Origin: Verrucomicrobiota bacterium
Lineage (GTDB): Bacteria; Verrucomicrobiota; Verrucomicrobiia; Limisphaerales; JACPZS01
DNA length: 42,306 nt
NCBI GenBank assembly: GCA_016195385.1
Contig: JACPZS010000146.1
Location: 1-42,306, forward strand
Direction: 5' to 3'
Part shown: positions 8,352 to 16,655 of the stretch, piece by piece
Layout of the letters: every line of letters starts with the position of its first letter
How positions within the stretch are numbered: the stretch's first letter is position 1
Translations under genes and position numbers: made by a program
The notes under the pieces: model-generated
The model's database searches: none
Told to the model about the DNA's origin: nothing
The model's input: only the letters and a program-made list of their open reading frames with translations

Positions 8352-9832
8352 TGCGAGGTTGATCGAGCACCAGATTGTCCTGCCAGTTGACGTCCAGCTG
8401 GATTTTGCAAATCGAGCGCACTCAAAAAGCCGCCTGCCTTCGCAAGTGTTTCGTCGTACTCCGCCGCCGGAAGCGAATCCGCGACGATCCCCGCGCCGAC
8501 ATGAAAATGAATCACACCCGGCTGACACACCGCCGTGCGGATCGCGATATTCAACTGGCTCTCACGATTGAAGCCGAGGTAGCCAAGGCAGCCCGTGTAC
8601 GGGCCGCGCGTCACTGGCTCCAGTTCGTCGATGATTTCCATCGCGCGAATTTTCGGCGCGCCCGTGATGCTCCCACCAGGGAAGCACGAGGCAAGCGCCG
8701 CGAAGTGCGTGACTCCACTTCGCAGTCGGCCTTCGACCGTGGACACGAGGTGCTGCACTTGCGGATAGCGTTCGAGCCGCACCAGCTCCGGCACTTGCAC
8801 CGAGCCGTATTCGCAAACCTTGCCGAGATCGTTGCGCAGCAAATCCGTGATCATCACCAGTTCGGCCATCTCCTTCGGACTCGTCTGAAGCTCGTAAGTC
8901 AATTGTGCGTCGCGTGTCGGATCCGGATCGCGCGGACGCGTGCCTTTGATCGGCCGCGTCTCGATGTGCGCGCCGCTGAGACGGAGGAAAAGTTCCGGTG
9001 ACGACGACGTGATCTGAAATTCACCACAATCGAGAAACGCCGCGAACGGGGCGGGCGACACGCTCGCGAGGCGTTGAAAAAATTCCCAGCCGGAAAATTC
9101 TCCGAGCGCCGTGAGCCGATGTGAAAGATTTACCTGATAAATATCGCCGGCGCGGATGTATTGCTGCGCGCGTTCGACGAGCCGGATGAAGTGCTCGCGC
9201 GAAAGATTCGCCGAGAGTGAATGAGGATCGCCACGCCCGGTTCGCGCGCGGTCTGAATCGGACAGCCTTGATGTCAAATTGCTCTGAGTCGGCGTGGCTT
9301 GAAGTTTTGCTCTCCAAGATTCCAATTGCACTTGCGCGTGACTTTCACTACGCGAGCCATCGGCTGCGAGGCCCGTCGAAACGATCCAAACTTTCGCGAG
9401 GCGATGGTCGAAGACAACCAGGCCGTCGTAAAAGCCAACGTGACAATCGGGCAGTTCCAAATCATTCACGGCGCGGCGCGGCAGCTTCGGCTCGACGAAA
9501 TTCTTCAATTCGTATCCCCAGTAGCCGAAACAGCCGCCGAGCGGAAACGGCATATCAAGTTCATCCAGCAACTCGAAGCGCGCGATGAGTCCGTCAAGAA
9601 TTTGCCACGGGTTTCCGAATAATGCGTGACGGTCGTTGGCGGAAATGATTTCGCAACGCGAGCCGAAGGCGCGCAGCGTAAGAAACGGCCGGGCCGCGAC
9701 GAACGAGTAACGCGCGTGCGGCGAATCAAACAGCGCGCTGCGCAACAGCACCACGCCCGGTTCACCGCGCACTTGCTCAACAAGCGATTCGGGCGAATGG
9801 GCCGTGGCAATTTCCTGGATCAGCGGGCGCAT
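8348..9832 (-). CDS. pabB: Aminodeoxychorismate synthase component I
   Basis: Chorismate-binding enzyme of 494 residues that aminates chorismate to 4-amino-4-deoxychorismate, using ammonia from a PabA glutaminase partner. The decisive residue is Lys296 in RPIKGTRPRD: aminodeoxychorismate synthases have PIKGT, whereas anthranilate synthase TrpE has PIAGT. Other family motifs are GDIYQVNLSHR (229-239), MITDLLRNDLGKVC (327-340) and FPGGSITGAPKIRAMEIIDELEP (384-406). The N-terminal 170 residues form the usual TrpE/PabB N-terminal domain. It overlaps pabC by four bases, indicating coupled translation. No pabA gene is present here, so the glutaminase must be encoded elsewhere, possibly shared with anthranilate synthase. 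Confidence 0.93.
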   Translation of the reverse strand: MRPLIQEIATAHSPESLVEQVRGEPGVVLLRSALFDSPHARYSFVAARPFLTLRAFGSRCEIISANDRHALFGNPWQILDGLIARFELLDELDMPFPLGGCFGYWGYELKNFVEPKLPRRAVNDLELPDCHVGFYDGLVVFDHRLAKVWIVSTGLAADGSRSESHAQVQLESWRAKLQATPTQSNLTSRLSDSDRARTGRGDPHSLSANLSREHFIRLVERAQQYIRAGDIYQVNLSHRLTALGEFSGWEFFQRLASVSPAPFAAFLDCGEFQITSSSPELFLRLSGAHIETRPIKGTRPRDPDPTRDAQLTYELQTSPKEMAELVMITDLLRNDLGKVCEYGSVQVPELVRLERYPQVQHLVSTVEGRLRSGVTHFAALASCFPGGSITGAPKIRAMEIIDELEPVTRGPYTGCLGYLGFNRESQLNIAIRTAVCQPGVIHFHVGAGIVADSLPAAEYDETLAKAGGFLSALDLQNPAGRQLAGQSGARSTSQ

Positions 9833-9903
9833 GGATGGGATAAAGTTCTCAATGATGAACGCGCGAAAGCAGGCACGGAATAATTACTCGTCATCGTAAG
9901 ACA

Positions 9904-10374
9904 CTAAATATCGATCTCCCCCACCGCTTGCAGAGCGGCCGCCTTCACCCTCGCGCCGAGGCGAAAGCCCGCTTCATTTTCCAGTCGCGACAGCAACGGG
10001 CCGATGGCGGGGACCAATGCTTTCTGTTTGGCAGTCACCAGGACACCCACCACGCCGATAATTGCCAGCCCTTCGCGCAACGCCACGGCGCGCCCAAGCT
10101 TCTCATCAATCAGCAGCCGGTCAGCCTTCAATTCGCAGGCAACGCAGATCGCCTCCGCTTCGCCGGCGTCGATTTCCTGCCTGAGCCGGGAAAGCATGCT
10201 TGCGCTTCGTGGCGAAACTGGTTTCAGAAAATCGGGAAAGACCGGGTGAAATCTCCGCAGTTCCCGCTCGACTGCGGGCGGAACGATGACCTCGCCGAAC
10301 AACTCGGCCAGCAAATGGCTGTGGCCGATGGTCAGCAGATTCGAGATACAGGAGGTATCGCTGACAACGATCAT
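9904..10374 (-). CDS. PIN-domain toxin of the DUF3368 type
   Basis: Probable ribonuclease toxin of 156 residues. The N-terminus MIVVSDTSCISNL carries the first PIN aspartate (D6). AGEAEAICVA supplies the central acidic residue (about E74), and LLIDEKLGRAVA the third acidic site (about D91), with GVVGVLVTAK following as in DUF3368 proteins. The start ATG overlaps the stop of the upstream UPF0175 gene by four bases, the usual order of antitoxin then toxin. The pair is expected to be autoregulated by the antitoxin, although no operator was identified. Confidence 0.88.
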   Translation of the reverse strand: MIVVSDTSCISNLLTIGHSHLLAELFGEVIVPPAVERELRRFHPVFPDFLKPVSPRSASMLSRLRQEIDAGEAEAICVACELKADRLLIDEKLGRAVALREGLAIIGVVGVLVTAKQKALVPAIGPLLSRLENEAGFRLGARVKAAALQAVGEIDI

Positions 10375-10610
10375 CGGCGCGCGAGTTCAGCCGCCACGCG
10401 CAAGTCGTAGCCAAGATCGTCGAGATCATAATGCGCCGGGATTTGCCGGCGGCCCAATTCGCGCTGGAAAATCCCCTGCGGAACATTGGCCAACTCGGCA
10501 GCCTGCCCGAGGGTCAAATGTTGTGCGGCATACATGCCCACGGCCAAATCCAACAGCACTTCGCGCTTTTGCACCTTGCCGGCCAGGGAGTCTGGTAACT
10601 CAATTTGCAT
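10371..10610 (-). CDS. UPF0175-family antitoxin
   Basis: A 79-residue protein, standard for UPF0175. It has the short N-terminal strand MQIELPDSL, then a helical region with a helix-turn-helix-like segment (LTLGQAAELANVPQGIFQREL, about residues 33-53) and an acidic tail HYDLDDLGYDL that probably contacts the toxin. It sits immediately upstream of, and overlaps, the PIN toxin gene. UPF0175/DUF3368 is a recurrent toxin-antitoxin combination. Its role as DNA-binding neutraliser is inferred from that family association. Confidence 0.87.
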   Translation of the reverse strand: MQIELPDSLAGKVQKREVLLDLAVGMYAAQHLTLGQAAELANVPQGIFQRELGRRQIPAHYDLDDLGYDLRVAAELARR

Positions 10611-10691
10611 TTCAGATGAAAATTAGGCCGGCCATCCGTTTCATTCAATCCGATACTTCGCTTGCCACCCAGCGAGTGTGTAGCAGCAGCT

Positions 10692-12836
10692 TTATTTCTC
10701 CTTGCCGCCATTTTCCACTGTCTTCACCAACGCCTGGAAGCGCGGCTCGTTGCGCAGCGAAGCGGTCACGGGATCCACTCTCAAGTATGACATAGCTGGA
10801 TCGCGTTCGTTGTAGGCCTTCTCATACCAATCCATAGCAACGTCCTTTTGGCCCAATCCCAAATAAATTTTCGCTTGGTCGAACCGAGAAACGTAACGCT
10901 TTTCTGACAAGCGATCCAGATCGGCCAAAACCTTTAATGCCTCGTCACGACGGCCAGCGATTCCCAAGCCGTAGCCATACGTCGCTCGCGCCGACGCCGA
11001 GTCTGGATCGATTCGCAACGCGGCTTCGCACTCGGCCAACGACTCGGCAGTTCTGCCCAATTCTCGATAGGTGGCAGCACGTTTAGCGCGCGGCCCAGAA
11101 TCCTTTGGATTCAACTCCAGCGCTCTGGCGAATTCCGTCAAGGCGCGCTCGAACTGGCCGGCATTATGATAAATATTTCCCAAATCATCATGGAGCCCAT
11201 TTCCAAGCGGATCCACCTCCAGCGCGCGTTTCATGAGTGTGATGGCTTCTTCAAAGCGGCCGCGCCCGGCTAAGAACCAAGCGTAGCTGTCCAGCATAAG
11301 TGAAGAATTTGGATTCAATTCGAGTGCCCGGCGAAAGCTCTTCTCGGCACTGGCCCAATCCCAGTCAAAATCCGCCTGGACCACGCCCATTGCCGAATAA
11401 CCATCAGCGAACATGGGATCGAATTCGATCGCCTTTTGAGCCGCTTGTCTCGCTTTCGGCATTGCCAATCTGGCGGGCCAAAACTTCCACTCAGCCGCGA
11501 TTTCGTAAATCAGAGCCTTGCCCGCATGGGCTGGTGCATAGCTGGGATCAATTCCAATCGCTTTTTCAAAGTAACGAAGCCCGTTCGTGATCCCTTCCTC
11601 AGAAGGCTGCCACCAATAATGTATCCCGAGCAGACAAGCCTCCATGACCTCGGGATTGGCCGGGCGCGCGCGGGCGAGGCGAGCCTGATCCTCCGGCGTC
11701 AAGCGCGCCTGCACTTCGGTTGCGATCGCGCGCGCCACTTCGCTTTGGACGACGAAGAAATCGCTCAGGTCACGCTGGTAGTTCGTCGCCCAGAGATGCC
11801 GATCCGTGGCGGCGTCGATCAGTTGCACCGTGATCATCATGCGGCTGCCCGCGCGCTGACTCGAACCTTCCACCACGGCCTCGACGTTCAATTCCTTCGC
11901 CATTTCGGAAATGGATTTCTGCCCGCCCTTGAAACGCATCACGGACGAGCGCCCCGGCACGCGCAGCGCGCTCACGTTCCCCAACGCCGCGCACAGCGCC
12001 TCGGTCATCCCATCGCTGAGATAGGCGTTGTTCGTGTCGCCCGAAAAATCATCGAGCGGTTTCACGGCGAGCGACATGATGCGCCCCGGTGCCACGCTGC
12101 GAACCGCCACCGGCGCGGCATTCGTCGAGCTTCCTCGCTTTGGCACGAGCCACCAGCCGACTCCGACTGCGAGCAGCACGACGGCAACGACCGCAGCCGA
12201 CTTCAACGCGCCCGCCCGGCTCGACGGGACGCCTCGCCCCACCGCCGCGCCGGTTTCTTCCTTTTGCCTTTTTCCTTTTGCCTTGGCTTCCTCCCACGGC
12301 AGCACGACGCGGTAAACGTCGATGGGCAGTTCGATGTTCTTCAACTCGGGCGCGTCGAGTTTGGTCATCTGCGCGTCGAGCTTGTTGCGCACCTGGCCAT
12401 ACACGGCGTCGGACAGGCAGATGCCGCCGCCGATGGCCAGCGGCTCGATGCGCGCGGCGATATTTACGCCGTCGCCATACATGTCCGCCTCGCGATGCAC
12501 CACGTCGCCCACGTGGATGCCGATGCGGACATGGATTTGACGCTCGCCCGGCTGAGTGGAATTGCGCGCGACGACGGCGCGCTGAATTTCCATCGCGCAC
12601 TGCGTGGCCTGGAGCGCGCTGGGGAATTCGACGAGAAACCCGTCGCCGGTCGTTTTGACTTCGCGGCCGTTGAAGAGCGGAAACTGCGTGCGCAACAGTC
12701 GCTGGCTCTCGGCGAGCAGTTCGAGCGCGAGCGCTTCGTCACGTTGCGCGAGCGCGCTGTAGCCCACCATGTCGGTGAACATGATCGCCGCCAGTTTGCG
12801 TTGCTCTGAGCCGTCGTTGGGCATCGGAGGCATCAT
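10692..12836 (-). CDS. Class III adenylate/guanylate cyclase with TolB-like and TPR domains
   Basis: A 714-residue signalling protein. The N-terminal cyclase domain (about 12-180) retains both metal-binding aspartates: D22 in MFTDMVGYS and D65 in VKTTGDGF. It also keeps the GVNIAARIE segment that supplies the transition-state Asn and Arg. K61 fits the adenine-recognition position, so an active adenylate cyclase is likely. One transmembrane helix follows (about 212-231, AAVVAVVLLAVGVGWWLV). The next domain is TolB/FlgO-like (about 250-400; SLAVKPLDDFSGD...YLSDGMTEAL). Several TPRs fill the rest to the C-terminus. The cyclase would be cytoplasmic and the TolB/TPR part periplasmic. The phosphoesterase gene diverges from it across 194 bases. 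Confidence 0.92.
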   Translation of the reverse strand: MMPPMPNDGSEQRKLAAIMFTDMVGYSALAQRDEALALELLAESQRLLRTQFPLFNGREVKTTGDGFLVEFPSALQATQCAMEIQRAVVARNSTQPGERQIHVRIGIHVGDVVHREADMYGDGVNIAARIEPLAIGGGICLSDAVYGQVRNKLDAQMTKLDAPELKNIELPIDVYRVVLPWEEAKAKGKRQKEETGAAVGRGVPSSRAGALKSAAVVAVVLLAVGVGWWLVPKRGSSTNAAPVAVRSVAPGRIMSLAVKPLDDFSGDTNNAYLSDGMTEALCAALGNVSALRVPGRSSVMRFKGGQKSISEMAKELNVEAVVEGSSQRAGSRMMITVQLIDAATDRHLWATNYQRDLSDFFVVQSEVARAIATEVQARLTPEDQARLARARPANPEVMEACLLGIHYWWQPSEEGITNGLRYFEKAIGIDPSYAPAHAGKALIYEIAAEWKFWPARLAMPKARQAAQKAIEFDPMFADGYSAMGVVQADFDWDWASAEKSFRRALELNPNSSLMLDSYAWFLAGRGRFEEAITLMKRALEVDPLGNGLHDDLGNIYHNAGQFERALTEFARALELNPKDSGPRAKRAATYRELGRTAESLAECEAALRIDPDSASARATYGYGLGIAGRRDEALKVLADLDRLSEKRYVSRFDQAKIYLGLGQKDVAMDWYEKAYNERDPAMSYLRVDPVTASLRNEPRFQALVKTVENGGKEK

Positions 12837-13030
12837 GTCCTATCCAGTCACGCGATTGAAGGCAATTCATTCGGCCAGGAAAATCACACGGCCTCCTTGC
12901 ACGCCGGCTTGATTGCATTGCGGGCCAGAATTTTGCATGAGTGCCGTCAGAAAAAGCACCAGTGATTTTGCAGTCCAAGGTATTGGGCATCGACGCGAGT
13001 GGGGTGTTGACCCATGCTCTGTCAACTCGT

Positions 13031-13762
13031 ATGCGAATGCTCTTCGTAGCCGACTTGCATTATGCGCTCAAACAGTTCGACTGGCTCGTCGCCAATGCGG
13101 CGAAATTCGATCCGATCATCATTGGCGGTGACCTGCTCGACCTCAGCTCGGCCCTGGATTTCGATGTGCAGATCGCGGTCGTGGAAAAATATCTTTGCCG
13201 CATTCGGCAGAACACGCGGCTCTTGGTCAGCTCAGGCAATCACGATGGCGACAGTCGCAGCACGGCGGATGAATCGGTGGCACAATGGATTCGCGAGTGC
13301 AAGGCGGATGGTTTGTTCGTCGATGGCGACAGCCTGGAATTGCCGGGCGCGCTGGTGACGATCTGTCCGTGGTGGGATGGTCCAGCGTCACGAGCGGAGT
13401 TGGAAGCGCAACTCGAGCGGGAGGCGCAAAGGTTGCGCGGGCGTTGGATCTGGGTTCATCACGCGCCGCCGGCGGGTTCGCCGGTTTGCTGGACAGGCCG
13501 GAAATTTGGAGGAGACGAGTTCTTGCTGGGATGGATTCAGCGCTTCGCTCCGGACATCGTTTTGAGCGGTCACATTCACAACTCGCCCTTCTACGCCGAG
13601 GGTTCGTGGGTGGATCGGATCGGCAAGACGTGGGTCTTCAATCCCGGCAAGCAGATCGGAGCGTGCCCCTCGTATGTTGCCATCGACCTCGACGCGATGA
13701 CTGCGGAGTGGATTTCGCTCGAGGGGCAATCAATCCGGCAGCTCACCGTGGCGGATGGTTGA
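13031..13762 (+). CDS. Calcineurin-like metallophosphoesterase
   Basis: A 243-residue cytoplasmic enzyme containing the full set of metal-ligand motifs of the family in order: ADLHY, GGDLLDL, SSGNHDGD, WVHHAPP and LSGHIHNSPF. These coordinate a dinuclear metal centre that hydrolyses phosphodiesters or phosphomonoesters. The family includes CpdA-type cAMP phosphodiesterases, nucleases and phosphatases, and the substrate cannot be fixed from sequence. Its position between a cyclase gene and a cyclic-nucleotide-fold gene makes cyclic-nucleotide turnover an attractive guess. The open frame runs further upstream, but the domain begins directly at MRMLFVADLHY. The 3' end overlaps the convergent cNBD gene by 33 bases. 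Confidence 0.88.
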   Translation: MRMLFVADLHYALKQFDWLVANAAKFDPIIIGGDLLDLSSALDFDVQIAVVEKYLCRIRQNTRLLVSSGNHDGDSRSTADESVAQWIRECKADGLFVDGDSLELPGALVTICPWWDGPASRAELEAQLEREAQRLRGRWIWVHHAPPAGSPVCWTGRKFGGDEFLLGWIQRFAPDIVLSGHIHNSPFYAEGSWVDRIGKTWVFNPGKQIGACPSYVAIDLDAMTAEWISLEGQSIRQLTVADG

Positions 13763-14221
13763 TTCTTTGGGCCGGATGCGGGTGCGAGGCTGACGATGCA
13801 GGAGTGTCTCGAGGACTTCGTCCACCATCCCAATGTGATCGTGTCCCTCGAATTGATGTTTCACGTCCACGAGGTATTTGTTGAGGGCATCAAGCCGGCG
13901 AGCCAGCAGTTCGCACACATGGAGGCACACGGGAGGCGTTGCCTGGAGGAACTCGCGTGGATTCTTGACCAGGTAAAAGTCGCAGGGCTTTGCGGCGCGC
14001 ACGGTGGCAGTGTGATCGCCGCCGAGCAGTGCTGCCATCTCGCCGAAGACGACGCCTAGCTCCGAAGTCGTAGCGACCGGCACATTGTCTTTCAAAACCT
14101 CGACCGCTCCTTCGATGAGAAAATAGAGAAGGCCCGATCTCTCGCCCTGCTGGATGACAACCTGGCCGGTGTCGAAGCGGCGCACTTCGTGGCCTCGAAG
14201 CAATTCAAGTATCGCAGACAT
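13730..14221 (-). CDS. Cyclic-nucleotide-binding-fold protein without DNA-binding domain
   Basis: A 163-residue stand-alone Crp-type beta-roll (about 10-120) followed by a helix. The phosphate-binding cassette reads VFGEMAALLGGDHTATVRA. The FGE part is conserved, but the position that is normally Arg (the R that holds the cyclic phosphate) is His. There is no helix-turn-helix after the C-helix (about 105-130), so it is not a transcription factor; the tail (HRQPRTRIRPKE) is basic. It could be a protein-interaction sensor with altered or absent cAMP binding. The gene is convergent with the phosphoesterase gene, and their 3' ends overlap at 13730-13762. Confidence 0.85.
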   Translation of the reverse strand: MSAILELLRGHEVRRFDTGQVVIQQGERSGLLYFLIEGAVEVLKDNVPVATTSELGVVFGEMAALLGGDHTATVRAAKPCDFYLVKNPREFLQATPPVCLHVCELLARRLDALNKYLVDVKHQFEGHDHIGMVDEVLETLLHRQPRTRIRPKESTIRHGELPD

Positions 14222-14333
14222 CGCGTGTGAAATTAACGATTACGGAAGCCAAGTAAACGGGAAACAAAAAGTCTGGCACAAAGCTTCTACCGCGTGATCG
14301 TGTTCCAACTGGAACGGAAAGTGTAGCACCATC

Positions 14334-14364
14334 AAAAAAAGCAGCGCCGTCGATGGCGGCGCTG
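14334..14364 (-). terminator. Rho-independent terminator of the Gfo/Idh/MocA gene
   Basis: Read on the minus strand, AGCGCCG (14363-14357) pairs with CGGCGCT (14349-14343) around a seven-base loop. A GC pair and then seven consecutive T (14340-14334) follow. It lies 33 bases after the stop codon of the gene at 14397. Confidence 0.85.
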
Positions 14365-14396
14365 TGCTCTTTTTGAATGGAAGCTGTTGCGTTTGC

Positions 14397-15806
14397 TTAC
14401 GCGTCGAGGCGACCGTACTCCTGCTTGGTCGTGATGCCGGGCATGGGCACGGGATACCGGCCGTTCGCATCGGCGACGAGCGGGGCGGGAGAATTCATCG
14501 TCAATTGATCGACGCCCGGCGCGAATTCATGTTCGCCGTTGAGGATTCCGTCGAAGGTGATTTCCTGGCCGGTGTGCGCCGCCATGCGGCCCATGGAAGT
14601 GACGAGGCTGGCTTCCGCGCCGCGTTTGGCTTCGTTGTAAGGCTTGTCGTTGCGGACGGCGTCCATGAGATCGTTCCATTCGTTGAGGTACGGATCCTGT
14701 TCGGCGGCCGGAACCTTGGATTCCCACGTCATGGTTGCGCGCTTGGGCGTCTGGCTTGTGAAGATGCTGGAGGGCAGGCCGCAGTCACCGTTCTTCGAAG
14801 CGATGGCCATGCCTTTGGTACCATGGACGTAACTGGAGTAAATGTCGTTGCAACCGGACATGCAGCGGCCGTCCATGATGAACCGCGCGCCGTCCTCGAA
14901 GGCGTATTCCACCGAGTAGGAATCAAAATTCTGATCGACGTAGGTGAGGCCTTCCGGGCTTTGGCGATAATGGCGGCCGCCGAAGGCGTTGGCCTTGACC
15001 GGCCACTGATTCTTCATCCAGCAAAGATGATCAATGTGGTGGATGTAAAAATCGCTGAAGCAGCCGCCGCTCGCCCAAAGGAAGCTGTGGAAGCGTTTGA
15101 TCTGATAGAAAAGTTCACTCTCGCCGGCGGGTTTGGGCAAGGACGCGAAGGAGCCGACGGGGCCGCTGACCCGGTAGCCGCGCATCATGACGATGTCGCC
15201 GAGCTCGCCATCCTGAATGCGCTTCTGAAGTTCTTGCAGCGCGCGGCTGTGACGCGACATCAAGCCCACGGCGACTTTGAGATTTTTCTTCACCGATTCC
15301 TCGGCGAGCTTGAGCATCTTGCGCGTCGTCGGGCCATCGACCGTCACCGGCTTTTCCATGAAAACATTCAGATTCTTCTCGATGGCATAGCCGAAATGCA
15401 CCCAGCGAAACGCGGGCGGCGTGGCGAAGATCGCGATGTCGCCGGGCTTGAGGTGGTCCATCGCCTTCTTGTAGCCATCGAAGCCGATGTACTTGCGGTC
15501 TTCTGGCACGTCCATCTTGGCGGCGAATTTCGCCTTCAATCCTTCGTAGCTGCTGCGCAGCCGGTTTTCAAAAACGTCCGCCATCGCAATCAATTTGACG
15601 GGGCCTTTGTCCGTGGACATGGCATTGCCAGCCGCGCCGGTGCCGCGGCCACCACAGCCAACGAGGACGATGTTGATGGTGTTGTTTTCCGCCGCGTGAA
15701 CGTGCGGAAGCGTGACGCCCGCCAAGGCCGAAGCGGCGGCCATCGTGCCTGTGTTTTTAAGAAACTCGCGACGCGAGGTCAGATTATTATTCGGGGATTC
15801 GTTCAT
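14397..15806 (-). CDS. Tat-exported Gfo/Idh/MocA-family oxidoreductase
   Basis: A 469-residue NAD(P)-dependent oxidoreductase predicted to act in the periplasm. A twin-arginine signal (SRREFLK at 11-17, hydrophobic stretch, then HVHA) precedes the Rossmann fold (INIVLVGCGGRGTGAAG, about 44-60). The sugar-binding motif is MEKPV (about 149-153), and the HHIDHLCW stretch carries candidate catalytic residues. Exported members of this family in Verrucomicrobiota and Planctomycetota are linked to carbohydrate or polyol metabolism; some carry tightly bound cofactor. It stands alone: a terminator follows it, and 337 bases separate its start from the divergent cytochrome operon. The substrate is unknown. 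Confidence 0.92.
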   Translation of the reverse strand: MNESPNNNLTSRREFLKNTGTMAAASALAGVTLPHVHAAENNTINIVLVGCGGRGTGAAGNAMSTDKGPVKLIAMADVFENRLRSSYEGLKAKFAAKMDVPEDRKYIGFDGYKKAMDHLKPGDIAIFATPPAFRWVHFGYAIEKNLNVFMEKPVTVDGPTTRKMLKLAEESVKKNLKVAVGLMSRHSRALQELQKRIQDGELGDIVMMRGYRVSGPVGSFASLPKPAGESELFYQIKRFHSFLWASGGCFSDFYIHHIDHLCWMKNQWPVKANAFGGRHYRQSPEGLTYVDQNFDSYSVEYAFEDGARFIMDGRCMSGCNDIYSSYVHGTKGMAIASKNGDCGLPSSIFTSQTPKRATMTWESKVPAAEQDPYLNEWNDLMDAVRNDKPYNEAKRGAEASLVTSMGRMAAHTGQEITFDGILNGEHEFAPGVDQLTMNSPAPLVADANGRYPVPMPGITTKQEYGRLDA

Positions 15807-16143
15807 ATAGGGACATTCTTGGTGAGCCGATGAAGCGGTGTCAACTTCGGAGATTCGCGTTGGCGCAACAATTTTTAAATTCGTAGAACACGTCGTAATT
15901 CACAGCCGAATTCTTCGACGCCGCTCAAGCTTCACCAAATTCAAGTTTTGTTGCCCGGCTTTTTTGGAGAACGCCTCGTGCAAATCCTCGCCGCCGCGCT
16001 CTTGCCATTATCAAGCCAGCCAGCACGCGCGCAGAATGGCATCCTCACGCCAGCCACAGATTGGCCACCGGCCAAGCAAATGTTGGTGAACGGCAAGAAA
16101 GGTTGAGCCATGACGCCGTGTCAACCTCAAGCTGGCCGCAGAC
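15807..16143. other. Intergenic region between divergent genes
   Basis: No supported gene. A short open frame from a GTG at 15978 to a TGA at 16104-16106 would encode 42 residues with a hydrophobic, signal-like start and an ARAQNG cleavage-like site. It has no recognisable continuation. The 17 bases around its stop (GAAAGGTTGAGCCATGA) are identical to the junction between the PSD1 and DUF1501 genes near 22097-22113. This may be a gene remnant or coincidence. The region must hold the promoters of both flanking transcription units. Confidence 0.3.
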
Positions 16144-16635
16144 ATGAAAACCAACAGCGCCAATCAGAACTGGAAGCGACCACTGAAGCGCACGGGAATC
16201 GTGGCCCCATCGGTGATGATTTTCTTGTCCAGCTTTTTAACGCCCCTTGGTGCGGACAATTCTGCGAAAAGTGAAGACGCTTGGGTGTCGCCAGCGCGCG
16301 CGGCGCGGAAGGAAAATCCGTTTCCAGCCGACGCCGCATCCATTGCGTTAGGAAAGGAACTCTTCGTCGCCGCCTGTCTGCCCTGTCACGGGCCGGCGGG
16401 AAAAGGCGACGGGCCGGCGGCGACGACCCTCGAACGCAACGGGACGCCCGTCAAGCCGGGCAACCTGACCGACCCGAAATTGCGCGAGCAAACCGACGGC
16501 GCGTTGTTCTGGAAAATCGGCGAAGGGCGGACGCCCATGCCCGCGTTTCAAGAAACGTTTACCGAGGAGCAACGCTGGAAGATCGTAAATTACGTGCGCA
16601 CGCTCGCGCCCAAGGCAGACAACAAAAATCCCTGA
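16144..16635 (+). CDS. Periplasmic monohaem cytochrome c
   Basis: A 163-residue class I cytochrome c with an N-terminal hydrophobic export segment (about 19-36) after a basic stretch. The haem site is CLPCH (C78, C81, H82) in ALGKELFVAACLPCHGPAGKGDG, and Met132 in TPMPAF is the probable sixth ligand. The sequence ends with the standard helix WKIVNYVRTLAP. It is the first gene of a tight three-gene unit: 20 bases separate it from the porin gene, which is followed after 16 bases by a second cytochrome. An electron carrier serving or reaching the outer membrane is inferred from that arrangement. Confidence 0.9.
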   Translation: MKTNSANQNWKRPLKRTGIVAPSVMIFLSSFLTPLGADNSAKSEDAWVSPARAARKENPFPADAASIALGKELFVAACLPCHGPAGKGDGPAATTLERNGTPVKPGNLTDPKLREQTDGALFWKIGEGRTPMPAFQETFTEEQRWKIVNYVRTLAPKADNKNP

Positions 16636-16655
16636 CCCAACACCGGAGGCAAAAA

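Noticed and set aside
8348..9832. Anthranilate synthase (TrpE) as identity of the chorismate enzyme
   Set aside because: It has PIKGT with Lys296, the aminodeoxychorismate synthase residue, rather than PIAGT, and is coupled to a PabC-like gene.
12941..13030. Earlier start for the metallophosphoesterase
   Set aside because: The extra 30 residues are not part of the fold, which begins MRMLFVADLHY as in the family.
14364..15833. Long plus-strand open frame (489 codons) opposite the Tat-exported oxidoreductase
   Set aside because: It is a GC-driven antisense shadow of a gene with unmistakable Gfo/Idh/MocA motifs and shows no domain of its own. The same applies to long antisense frames at 1985-3493, 11436-12809 and 34129-35418.
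15978..16106. Small exported peptide gene
   Set aside because: Only 42 codons, GTG start without a Shine-Dalgarno sequence and no mature domain; noted as a possible remnant only.
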